Shown here: positions 1-6,667 of the stretch, one piece after another | How the letters are laid out: every line of letters begins with the position of its first letter | How positions within the stretch are numbered: position 1 is the first letter of the stretch | DNA from: an uncultured Clostridia bacterium | Lineage (GTDB): Bacteria; Bacillota; Clostridia; RGIG6154 | Reading direction: 5' to 3' | DNA: 8,105 nt | NCBI GenBank assembly: GCA_934457515.1 | Contig: CAKSHV010000054.1 | Location: 1 to 8,105 of the forward strand | Program-made: the position numbers and the translations under genes | Notes under the pieces: generated by a model | Databases searched by the model: none | Seen by the model: only the letters and a program-made list of their open reading frames with translations | Told to the model about the DNA's origin: nothing

Positions 1-3000
1 GTGATGGTAAATGTGCCGTTGTTTACCGCAATTTCAGACTTGTTTCCGTCTTTGTCAAACACCTTTGCAGTTCCTGTAAAGCCCTGTGCCTTGTCACCGA
101 GAGTGATAACGGAGGTGGTGTCTTTTAAATCTTCGTTCATAAGCGCAATGCCCATAACGCCGTTTTTGCGTGCTGCAACGTAGTCGATATTTACCGAATC
201 GGCACTGACTACGCCGCGCTTGTTCCACAGCCACAAACCGTCTGTATCATACATTTTGCCCGGTCTATGGCCAAATTGAGAACTCAAGAAATATGCATAA
301 CCCGAGTTTTCCATAATCGGGAAGTCAACATTTTTACCCGAACGCATCATTGACTCTGTAATTAGGAAGTCTTCCAGCATGGCTAAAAATGCCGGTGTGT
401 GCGTGCAGTAAATAATGCTGTATTCGGGGCCCTCGTAAGGAAATTCCTTACGCATGTAGTCGGTGTAGTAACGTTCCACATAGTAGCCCGGATAGTTGGA
501 GAATCTGCCAATGATAGCGTTTCTTGCCTGCGCTAAAAACAGCTCGTCGTCTGTGTAGTATGCCAGCCGTAAAAGAAACGGCGCGAACGTGTTCATGGTG
601 ATATAGTTTGAATGGCTGGGTGTGTTTTTATGTTCGGTGGAAAATCCTGTCGGAGCCAACAGCCAGCCCGGAACGTCTGCCTCTTTTACAATGGATTTCA
701 TGCCCGCCAAAGGGCCTGCTTTGCCATAAGGAAGTCCGACTCTCCAGCGCGGATTTGTGCCGCGGTAGTACCAATCGACCGAATCGGCATTTACAACATG
801 AGCGTCTGCGGTTGTCTGCGGGTCTACATGATAGGTGTTTATATCATAGCCGTTCTGATAGCCGACGGACGAAAGAGCTGTCATCAAACCTTGCCCGACT
901 TTTTCCGCTGCGTCTAAGTATTTTTGTTCTTCCGTTAATTCGTATGCATAGACAAGGGCTGCAAGATATGGAGTATAGGTGTTGAGAACAAAGTCTTCCA
1001 GCGGTCCGCTTTGACTGCTTACCTTGTCAGCTATTTTGTTCGCTATGGAAATAACAGCTTTCTTTTTTACATTGTCATTTGTAATATCACTTAACGTTTT
1101 TTGTGTTGAAAGTGCGCCAAGCGATGCGCCCATTTGCGGATTTGCTATGGCATAATTCAAAAGATAGGGCATTCTGCCTTGTGCCATCTGATATATGGAT
1201 ATCATAATAGAACTGTCTATAACAGAGGGAGTTTCAACCAATTCTGCTTTTCCAAGTCTTTTTGCTCCATCTAAACTGGTAGAAAAGTGTGCGCTTTTTC
1301 GGCTTAATGCAAAAGCTATGGTTGGAACAACACGCCGTTCAAGTAAATCTTCATCTTCAGTCATTAAATATCGCTGTGCTGCGATTAGAAAATTGCTCTG
1401 TGACTCAGTCTCAGTGTCTTCGGAATAGCCGTAGCCCATCGCTTTTTCACACCAGCCGCCGTATTTATCATCTGCCATATAATCTGTGGTATTAAAAATG
1501 GCGTCATTTAAATTGGAATAGTAGTTGGTTCTGATGTCTTTTACGTTGTAAATATCCTGTGCAACGTGTTTAAATGAATCATACCACTGGTTTGCTTGTC
1601 CCAAAAAACGATAGGAAAAGCTGTATATGCTTCCGGCGTTGAAGTTAGATGCATTTGTTCCGAATAGTGGGGCACAGAGAGCCGCTTGCATGTTATTTTT
1701 GTCATCGCGCAGCATGAACCCAAACCGCGCGGTTTCATTATATGCAATATCCTGTACCGTAGAGGATGGATCTACTACGATGCCGGATGTTATCACACCG
1801 TTTTCAGTGTTTTTTGTGTAAGTGATCATAGGCGTGTAAAGCAATGGTTCGTTGTAAACGCGATGTCCGGTTGGAACGTTTTGTTTTACAAATTCCAGGG
1901 GTGCGGTTACCGAATCAAATTCTGAATCGGAAATCACATCATCCGAAAAGAACATAAACGAATATGCACCGTCTTTGGAAAATGCCGCGCTTAATGTAAA
2001 TTTCGGTTCTTTGCACAAATCGTCAAATGAGCAGGTTACCGAAATATCGGTACCGTTTCGCTGCGGATAGGAAAGAAGCACTTCGGTGTCCGAAATTTTC
2101 TGCACATTGTTTGCAATAAACCAAGTCGGAATACCGGCATTAAAATAGGAGCTTGTGCTGAATTCGTGTTGCTCGTTATCAACCGTTACGGTTTGTTTAA
2201 ACGTTTCGCCTTCTAAGTGACTGGGTATACCGCCGGGAATGCCGCCGCTGACGGTAGCGCGGTCAAGCATGGTGTCGCTCTTGTCGGCAGACATCATTAA
2301 ATAACCGAATTTATCGGTTGCGTCTTTTATTTTCAGCCATGAGCCGTCTTTTTTAATGAAAATTTCATTCTGCACATAAGCGCCTTTTTCATTGTTAAAG
2401 CCCTTGATAAAATTGATTTTATAGGAATCGTTTTCGAGTGTTACTGTGTCCTGCGGAGCGGTGATTTCCGCAAGTGACCAGTATGGGTAAATGGGAACGG
2501 GAAGAAACGAACCGTTATCTTTTCTGAAAACTTGCTCCGAAACCTCATCATTTTTTGGTGATTCTGCAATTGTATTCGATAACAGAACAGCCGAACAACG
2601 TGCATAAAAACCGGAGGTATCTACAATAGAAATGACATGTTCACCCGGTGTTAGGTCAATCTCACCGGCTTTCTGCCAGGCGTAGCCGTCTGAACCGTGT
2701 GTGCCCATTTTGGCTTCCAGTAAATTGCCATCCACTGCAATGTTAAAATATCGTGTTCCGGGCTGGTTAGAAGCGTAATCCTTTCCTTTGGCATAGACAT
2801 AAAACTTCCCTGCTGTTGTTACCTGAACGGTTTTTGTTGCCGGATTTCTGGATTCATCCGGACCTGTGCTTTCGCCACGAATCGCATCAAAGCTTTCAGA
2901 AATCCAGTCACCGAATGAATCACATTCATTTGCCCAAAAGTATATGTTCTCTTCATCAGTTTTTTTGGTAATGGTTACCGTCTGTGTTTTGTCATCCCAA

Positions 3001-3383
3001 AAAACCTCCGCACCGTAGCTTTCCGAAACAAAGCGCAGAGGCACCAATGTACGGTCATTTAAAATAACCGGACTTTGGTCAAGCGTTACAAGTTTTGATG
3101 CAATATATGCCTCGGGGCGGTCAATGGTAACCGAAACACTTTTGCCGTCCTTTAAGCCTGTTGCTGTGTCGGTGTAGTCATCCCAGGAAACGGACGCGCC
3201 GAGCGTCTCAAAAATGGCACGCATGGGAACCATGGTACGGTCGTTAAGCAGAATGGGCGGAACGTCAAATTCCATTTTCTGCCCGTTAAAGTAAACCGAA
3301 ATTTCGTCTGCCGCCGCTGCGGGTGCCGCAAAGAGCGCAAACACCATAAGCAAGGCTGCAAACAGGGCAAATAATCTTTTCAT
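1..3383 (-). CDS. Large secreted stalk-domain protein, putative polysaccharide-active enzyme (C-terminus outside window)
   Basis: One open frame runs from ATG 3383 off the left edge, giving 1127 visible codons. An AAAAGGAG ribosome site lies 7 nt before the start. Residues 1-25 are a signal peptide (K2R3, a hydrophobic core, then an Ala-rich AAAA|DE cleavage site), so export is expected. Residues about 30-140 carry two copies of the copper-amine-oxidase-N 'stalk' motif (NDRTMVPMRAIFETLGA, NDRTLVPLRFVSESYGA), a probable envelope or substrate-anchoring module rather than an oxidase. Residues about 145-268 look like a carbohydrate-binding beta-sandwich (W-Q-K-A-G, then L-T-P-G-E-H). A long beta-rich part follows. 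From about residue 590 there is a helix-rich, toroid-like part with conserved-looking aromatic blocks (GTNPRWRVGLPYGKAGPLAG near 871-895; FSNYPGYY near 960). The last visible segment resembles a C-terminal beta domain. Beta-sandwich plus alpha-toroid is common in glycosidases and polysaccharide lyases, but I recognise no family and no catalytic residues. The neighbouring AraC remnant fits a carbohydrate-use locus. A secreted carbohydrate-related role is likely; the enzyme class is unknown. Confidence 0.85.
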   Translation of the reverse strand, partial: MKRLFALFAALLMVFALFAAPAAAADEISVYFNGQKMEFDVPPILLNDRTMVPMRAIFETLGASVSWDDYTDTATGLKDGKSVSVTIDRPEAYIASKLVTLDQSPVILNDRTLVPLRFVSESYGAEVFWDDKTQTVTITKKTDEENIYFWANECDSFGDWISESFDAIRGESTGPDESRNPATKTVQVTTAGKFYVYAKGKDYASNQPGTRYFNIAVDGNLLEAKMGTHGSDGYAWQKAGEIDLTPGEHVISIVDTSGFYARCSAVLLSNTIAESPKNDEVSEQVFRKDNGSFLPVPIYPYWSLAEITAPQDTVTLENDSYKINFIKGFNNEKGAYVQNEIFIKKDGSWLKIKDATDKFGYLMMSADKSDTMLDRATVSGGIPGGIPSHLEGETFKQTVTVDNEQHEFSTSSYFNAGIPTWFIANNVQKISDTEVLLSYPQRNGTDISVTCSFDDLCKEPKFTLSAAFSKDGAYSFMFFSDDVISDSEFDSVTAPLEFVKQNVPTGHRVYNEPLLYTPMITYTKNTENGVITSGIVVDPSSTVQDIAYNETARFGFMLRDDKNNMQAALCAPLFGTNASNFNAGSIYSFSYRFLGQANQWYDSFKHVAQDIYNVKDIRTNYYSNLNDAIFNTTDYMADDKYGGWCEKAMGYGYSEDTETESQSNFLIAAQRYLMTEDEDLLERRVVPTIAFALSRKSAHFSTSLDGAKRLGKAELVETPSVIDSSIMISIYQMAQGRMPYLLNYAIANPQMGASLGALSTQKTLSDITNDNVKKKAVISIANKIADKVSSQSGPLEDFVLNTYTPYLAALVYAYELTEEQKYLDAAEKVGQGLMTALSSVGYQNGYDINTYHVDPQTTADAHVVNADSVDWYYRGTNPRWRVGLPYGKAGPLAGMKSIVKEADVPGWLLAPTGFSTEHKNTPSHSNYITMNTFAPFLLRLAYYTDDELFLAQARNAIIGRFSNYPGYYVERYYTDYMRKEFPYEGPEYSIIYCTHTPAFLAMLEDFLITESMMRSGKNVDFPIMENSGYAYFLSSQFGHRPGKMYDTDGLWLWNKRGVVSADSVNIDYVAARKNGVMGIALMNEDLKDTTSVITLGDKAQGFTGTAKVFDKDGNKSEIAVNNGTFTI

Positions 3384-3453
3384 TCTCTCTCTCCTTTTGT
3401 TTGTTTTTTATTCCTAAAATTTCGAAAAGAAATTTTAATTTGTCTTATTATTT

Positions 3454-3481
3454 ATTGTAATGAAATGTGTAAAAAATACAA
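3454..3481 (-). promoter_or_regulatory. Weak candidate promoter of the large secreted protein gene
   Basis: On the minus strand a TTGTAT (3476-3481) and a TACAAT (3454-3459) are spaced 16 bp apart, about 70 bp before the start codon at 3383. The -35 match is poor, so this is only the best sigma-A-like candidate in a very AT-rich region. The two elements also contain the arms of an imperfectly placed inverted repeat (ATTGTA at 3454-3459, TACAAT at 3477-3482). Confidence 0.3.
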
Positions 3482-3537
3482 TACACAAATCTTTAAATTT
3501 TAGGACAATTTCAGAGTTTTTAGGTAAAAGCCTTTAA

Positions 3538-4010
3538 AATCATATACCAAAGATTTTGGTTATGATTTATGAGGAAATGTATTCGGCAAACCTGTTAAAA
3601 AATGAAACCTGCCTGCATTTAATGCGGGTGCTTTTGTCCAAAGTAAGAGAAATTTATTCGCTCAGCAGCGGTCAGGAGCAGTTTTATACCGAGCAGGACA
3701 CACGCTTTATCAGTCTGCGCAATGAGATAATGACTTCGCCGAAAAAGAGTGGAATGTACAGGATATGGCAAATAAATGCAATTTAAGTCCGTCGCGATTC
3801 CAGAATATATACAGAAAAATGTTTCGTATTTCACCCATGGCAGATGTGATTGCCGCGCGGATTGTGATGAGCAAAGCGCTTTTGCAGAACACACGATTTA
3901 CAATTCATACTGTAGCCGAAAAAAGCGGATATTCCGGCGAAACGTTCTTTGTGCGCCGGTTTAAGGACCGTGCGGGCATGACGCCGAGCGAGTACCGAAA
4001 AAAAGAATAA
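3538..4010 (+). pseudogene. AraC-family transcriptional regulator, 5'-truncated and frameshifted remnant
   Basis: The C-terminal AraC DNA-binding domain is clear. Helix-turn-helix 1 is around WNVQDMANKCNLSPSRFQ, and helix-turn-helix 2 around TIHTVAEKSGYSGETFF, followed by the signature FKDRAGMTPSEYRKKE ending at TAA 4008-4010. The linker upstream (IYEEMYSANLLKNETCLHLM...) is in a different frame. Joining them needs one extra base at about 3740-3742: CCG-GAA would restore ...MTSP-EKEWNVQDMA..., the usual AraC wording, while the sequence has CCGAA. Upstream the same frame meets TAA at 3535-3537, and the usual N-terminal ligand-binding domain (roughly 150 or more residues) is absent. The frame before that stop reaches an ATG at 3460, but that peptide is not recognisable and has no ribosome site. 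An 81-codon piece (3765-4010) could still make a bare DNA-binding domain, though with a poor ribosome site. Its likely former role was regulating the divergent secreted-protein gene. A sequencing error could explain the frameshift but not the missing N-terminus. Confidence 0.75.
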
Positions 4011-4012
4011 AA

Positions 4013-4043
4013 AAAACGGCTGAGCAGTTTGCTCAGCCGTTTT
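4013..4043. terminator. Strong intrinsic terminator of the alcohol dehydrogenase operon, probably bidirectional
   Basis: A perfect 13-bp stem (4013-4025 with 4031-4043, core CGGCTGAGC/GCTCAGCCG) closes a 5-nt loop. Read on the minus strand it is followed by a run of eight Ts, a textbook terminator for the operon ending at 4115. Read on the plus strand, just after the AraC remnant stop at 4010, the T-tract is interrupted (TTTTAAGTTTTGATTTT) and so is weaker. Confidence 0.88.
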
Positions 4044-4114
4044 AAGTTTTGATTTTGTCAAATCTTAAGGAAAAAACGGTTTCTGTGCCTGAAATTTCCT
4101 TTCATGCTGCATTT

Positions 4115-5281
4115 TTATTCGTAGCATGCTTCCAAAACTTTTAAAATGTCCTCTGCGTTCATTTGCTTGTAGCCGCCGCCCAAAACGGTGGAGTTTGCAA
4201 TTTTCGACAGCATGTCTTTGGTTGCGCCGAGTTCTTTTAACGTAAGGGGCATTTTGATTTCCTTTATAAAACCATAAAGCGCTTCTATGCCTTTGTCCGC
4301 CGCCTCGCGGTCTGTCATGCCTTTGGTGTCAATGTCCCAAACGGTTTTCGCAAAACGCGCAAATTTTTTAAGGCCGAATTCGCTTATATATTTATAATAG
4401 GGAACCGAGATAGCGGCAAGACCTGCGCCGTGCGCGCAGTCGGTGTATGCGCCGAGCTGGTGCTCGATCATGTGCACTTCCCAGTCCTGCTCTTTTGAAA
4501 CGCCCGTAACCGTGTTTAAACCAATCGTTGCACACCACATAATGTTGCTGCGTGCCTCATAATCGGTGGGGTTCTTCATGGCAATTTTCGCGCTGTGTAC
4601 GAGCGAGCGCATAACGCCCTCTAACACATAGTCGGTGGTGTTGTCGTCCGTGCCCGAAAAATACTGCTCCATTAAGTGGGACATGGTGTCAAAAATGCCG
4701 CTTGCCATTTGATATTCGGGGACGGTATAGGTGTATTCGGGATTTAGAATTGAGAATTTAGGATATACGCTTGCAGGAAAAACTCTGCCGTTTTTCAGCA
4801 TTTTTTCTTCGTTGGTGATCACCGAGCCGCCGTTCATTTCAGAACCTGTGCCCACCATGGTTAAAATCGATGCAACCGGCACGATTTTGTTGTCTACGGG
4901 TTTAAAATCAATCCAGTATTTCTGCCACGGGTCGGAATCGCAGTAAGCCGAAACCGAAATGCCCTTTGCGCAGTCAATAACCGAGCCGCCGCCGACAGCC
5001 AAAATTAAGTCAACATTATTTTCCCGAACCAAACGCGCGCCCTCTAAAAGCTGGGTGTAGCCGGGGTTTGACTTAATGCCCGAAAGCTCAACTATTGTTT
5101 TGCCCGCTTTTTTTAAAGCGTTCATCACTTGGTCGTATAATCCGCTGCGCTTAACCGAACCTTTGCCGTACATGAAAAGCACGGTTTTTCCGTAGTTTTC
5201 AAGCTCGGGAACCAGGTTATCCATAGCGGTTTTTCCAAAATAAATTTTTGTGGGATTGTAAAAGGTAAAATCAAATTTCAT
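4115..5281 (-). CDS. Iron-containing alcohol dehydrogenase, YqhD/BdhA (butanol dehydrogenase) type
   Basis: A 388-residue cytoplasmic oxidoreductase of the metal-dependent (group III) alcohol dehydrogenase family. The family reduces aldehydes to alcohols, mostly with NAD(P)H. The N-terminal Rossmann-like half has YGKGSVKRSG (38-47) and the nucleotide-binding GGGSVID (97-103), followed by GTGSE (144-148). The C-terminal helical half carries the metal ligands in family spacing: D198, H202 (FDTMSHLMEQYF), H270 and H284 (CAHGAG). This matches the Asp/His/His/His set of E. coli YqhD (spacing 4, 68, 14 here). The length is normal and no key residue is missing. The YGxGSVKxxG segment resembles NADPH-preferring YqhD/BdhA members, so NADPH use is inferred. 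The start is fixed by AAAGGAGG 8 nt upstream. It lies 20 bp after the CMD-cupin gene, clearly the same operon. Under an AdhR-type regulator its likely job is detoxifying reactive aldehydes; solvent or fermentation chemistry is the alternative. Confidence 0.95.
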   Translation of the reverse strand: MKFDFTFYNPTKIYFGKTAMDNLVPELENYGKTVLFMYGKGSVKRSGLYDQVMNALKKAGKTIVELSGIKSNPGYTQLLEGARLVRENNVDLILAVGGGSVIDCAKGISVSAYCDSDPWQKYWIDFKPVDNKIVPVASILTMVGTGSEMNGGSVITNEEKMLKNGRVFPASVYPKFSILNPEYTYTVPEYQMASGIFDTMSHLMEQYFSGTDDNTTDYVLEGVMRSLVHSAKIAMKNPTDYEARSNIMWCATIGLNTVTGVSKEQDWEVHMIEHQLGAYTDCAHGAGLAAISVPYYKYISEFGLKKFARFAKTVWDIDTKGMTDREAADKGIEALYGFIKEIKMPLTLKELGATKDMLSKIANSTVLGGGYKQMNAEDILKVLEACYE

Positions 5282-5301
5282 GGAATATTCCTCCTTTATG
5301 A

Positions 5302-6048
5302 TTATAATACGCAGTATTGTTCATCCGATACAGGCTCTAACCACTCGTTTGATGTGTTTTCGCCCGGACATTCAATGGCGATGTGCGAAAACCAGCTGTC
5401 TTTCGCAGCGCCGTGCCAGTGTTTCACGTTGGCGGGAATGGTTACAACGTCGCCCGGCTTTAATGTGCGTGCCTCTTTTCCTTCCTCCTGATACCAGCCG
5501 AATCCGTCGGTGCAAAGAAGAATCTGACCGCCACCCATTAATGCATGGTGAATATGCCAGTTGTTTCTGCATTTCGGCTCGAAGGTCACATTTGCCGCAA
5601 AAACCGTTTTGTTCGGGTCGGTCAGCGGGTTTAAGTAGCTGTTGCCGATAAAGAATTTTGCATATGCACTGTTCGGATTGCCAATGCCGAACATGCCGCC
5701 ATGGGAAGCAGGCGAGCCGTCCTTTTCATCTGCATACACATCTTTTACCACACGGAATGCCGCCCACGCGTTCGGCCAGCCCGCATAGAACGCAAGGTGC
5801 GTTAAAATTTCTGCCATTTCGGCTTTGGTTACGCCGTTTTGCTTTGCCGTTTTGGCATGATAGGCAAAGGATGAGTCGATAAGACCTTTGCTGACCAATG
5901 CCGAAACCGTTAGGATAGAACGTAATTTAAGAGAAATTCCGTCGCCCGACCACACTTCGCCGAACAAAACATCATCATTTAATTCCGCGAATTTCGGTGC
6001 AAATTCTCCCAAAGCATCTCTGCCTGCCGTTTGTTTGATTTTTGCCAT
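5302..6048 (-). CDS. Carboxymuconolactone decarboxylase-like / cupin two-domain protein
   Basis: A 248-residue fusion. Residues about 10-105 are a carboxymuconolactone decarboxylase (CMD) domain: EVWSGDG...SLKLRSILTVSAL, FAYHAKTAKQNGVTKAEMAEILTHLAFYAGWPNA, with R43, H64 and H84 in family positions. There is no AhpD-type CxxC, so peroxidase chemistry of that kind is not supported. Residues about 148-228 are a cupin: metal-ligand candidates H165 and H167 (WHIHH), Q175 where the classical motif has Glu, then PGDVVTIPANVKHWHG with H210 and H212. As I recall, Gln at that place is usual in this cupin subgroup. Homologues with this layout are annotated only as CMD-family proteins; the reaction is unknown. 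It is the first gene of the operon, with GGAGG 8 nt before ATG 6048, and sits directly downstream of the MerR-type promoter. The context suggests handling of a reactive carbonyl or lactone product together with the dehydrogenase, which is inference. Confidence 0.9.
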   Translation of the reverse strand: MAKIKQTAGRDALGEFAPKFAELNDDVLFGEVWSGDGISLKLRSILTVSALVSKGLIDSSFAYHAKTAKQNGVTKAEMAEILTHLAFYAGWPNAWAAFRVVKDVYADEKDGSPASHGGMFGIGNPNSAYAKFFIGNSYLNPLTDPNKTVFAANVTFEPKCRNNWHIHHALMGGGQILLCTDGFGWYQEEGKEARTLKPGDVVTIPANVKHWHGAAKDSWFSHIAIECPGENTSNEWLEPVSDEQYCVL

Positions 6049-6073
6049 CGTATATTCCTCCGTTTCTGTTTGT

Positions 6074-6100
6074 TATCCGATTCTTGTTGACAATCGGATA
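6074..6100. repeat. Perfect 9-bp inverted repeat over the merR -35 box and in the operon leader
   Basis: TATCCGATT (6074-6082) and AATCGGATA (6092-6100) flank a 9-nt spacer. The repeat encloses the -35 hexamer of the merR promoter (6087-6092). It also lies in the transcribed leader of the CMD-cupin gene, about 13 nt upstream of its ribosome site. It could be an operator for a second regulator or a small mRNA hairpin. Its sequence is unrelated to the MerR palindrome nearby. Confidence 0.65.
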
Positions 6101-6115
6101 CATGCATGATATACT
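6087..6115 (+). promoter_or_regulatory. Sigma-A promoter of the merR-family gene
   Basis: A perfect TTGACA (6087-6092) and TATACT (6110-6115), one base off consensus, are separated by 17 bp. The predicted transcript starts near 6122, giving a leader of about 80 nt before ATG 6202. The leader passes through the operon promoter and the MerR operator, so bound regulator could block its own transcription. Confidence 0.75.
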
Positions 6116-6134
6116 TATCTTAAAGTTCACGTTT

Positions 6135-6165
6135 ATTATACTACTTAAAGTTAACTTTAAGTCAA
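6135..6165 (-). promoter_or_regulatory. MerR-type activated promoter of the CMD-cupin/alcohol dehydrogenase operon
   Basis: On the minus strand TTGACT (6160-6165) and TATAAT (6135-6140) are separated by 19 bp. That spacing is too long for efficient sigma-A use and is the hallmark of promoters that MerR-family proteins activate by untwisting DNA. The spacer is filled by the palindrome at 6143-6162. The predicted transcript starts near 6128, about 80 nt before ATG 6048. Confidence 0.85.
6143..6162. promoter_or_regulatory. MerR/AdhR-type operator palindrome
   Basis: A perfect 20-bp palindrome whose core is CTTAAAG (6144-6150), TTAA, CTTTAAG (6155-6161). This matches the CTTAAAG-N4-CTTTAAG operator I recall for B. 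subtilis AdhR (YraB), a MerR-family sensor of carbonyl compounds. It lies between the -35 and -10 of the minus-strand operon promoter and at about +20 to +40 of the merR transcript. A lone CTTAAAG half-site recurs at 6119-6125. Confidence 0.85.
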
Positions 6166-6201
6166 GTGTTTTTCGAAAAAATTTTTTTAGGAGATTAAAA
6201 A

Positions 6202-6636
6202 ATGTTCTACACAGTGGGTGAAATGGCAAAGATAATAGGCGTTGCGCCGTCAACGCTTCGGTTTTATGATAAAGAGGGTCTGCTGCCTTTTGTCGAGCGC
6301 AGCACGGGCGGCATACGCATGTTTAAGGAGTCTGACACCGAATGGCTGCAAATTATAGAGTGCCTGAAAAAGACGGGTATGCCGATTAAGGAAATTAAGA
6401 AGTTTATTGACTGGTGCATGGAGGGCGACTCTACGATATCAGACAGATTAGAGCTAATCGACCGCCAGCGCGACCAAGTGATTCAAAAAATCGAGCAGTT
6501 AAAAGGAACGCTGAAAACCCTTGAATACAAGCATTGGTATTATGAAACGGCGAAAAAAGCGGGGACGTGCGCCGTGCACAAAACCATGCGGGAAGAAGAT
6601 ATTCCCGAGCGGTTTCGGAAAGAAAAGGGCGTTTGA
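6202..6636 (+). CDS. MerR-family regulator, AdhR/NmlR-like (probable carbonyl/electrophile sensor)
   Basis: A 144-residue cytoplasmic DNA-binding protein. The N-terminal winged helix is typical of MerR: YTVGEMAKIIGVAPSTLRFYDKEGLL (3-28), then the wing with GGIRMF (36-41). The middle helices IIECLKKTGMPIKEIKKF place Cys54 where AdhR and NmlR carry the conserved cysteine used to sense aldehydes or electrophiles. Further cysteines are C72 and C123. A dimerising coiled coil follows at about 80-120 (DRLELIDRQRDQVIQKIEQLKGTL). The C-terminal tail is short, as in MerR members without a large ligand domain. The start is set by AGGAG 8 nt upstream of ATG 6202. It is divergent from the CMD-cupin/dehydrogenase operon, whose spacer carries the matching palindrome, so it very probably activates that operon and may limit its own expression. 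The orthology to AdhR is inferred from the cysteine position, operator sequence and gene context together. Confidence 0.93.
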   Translation: MFYTVGEMAKIIGVAPSTLRFYDKEGLLPFVERSTGGIRMFKESDTEWLQIIECLKKTGMPIKEIKKFIDWCMEGDSTISDRLELIDRQRDQVIQKIEQLKGTLKTLEYKHWYYETAKKAGTCAVHKTMREEDIPERFRKEKGV

Positions 6637-6667
6637 TGGAATTTCCCTCAAGCATCCTTTTTGTCGG

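Noticed and set aside
608..985. Plus-strand ORFs inside the first 2 kb (for example 608-985 and 1686-1925)
   Set aside because: They are antisense to the continuous 1127-codon minus-strand frame, lack ribosome sites and show no family resemblance.
4067..4122. Short inverted repeats (AAGGAAA/TTTCCTT and CATGCTGC/GTAGCATG) just beyond and across the dehydrogenase stop codon
   Set aside because: The stems are short, with long loops or a wobble, and have no T-tract; the strong terminator at 4013-4043 already explains the operon end.
5282..5291. GGAATATTCC palindrome between the dehydrogenase ribosome site and its start
   Set aside because: It is only 10 bp with no loop, and arises from the shared GGAGGAATAT context also seen before the CMD-cupin gene; no support for an operator.
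5280..5651. Plus-strand 123-codon ORF opposite the CMD-cupin gene
   Set aside because: It is a shadow of the well-supported minus-strand gene, rich in Arg/Ser/Cys and without a recognisable motif.
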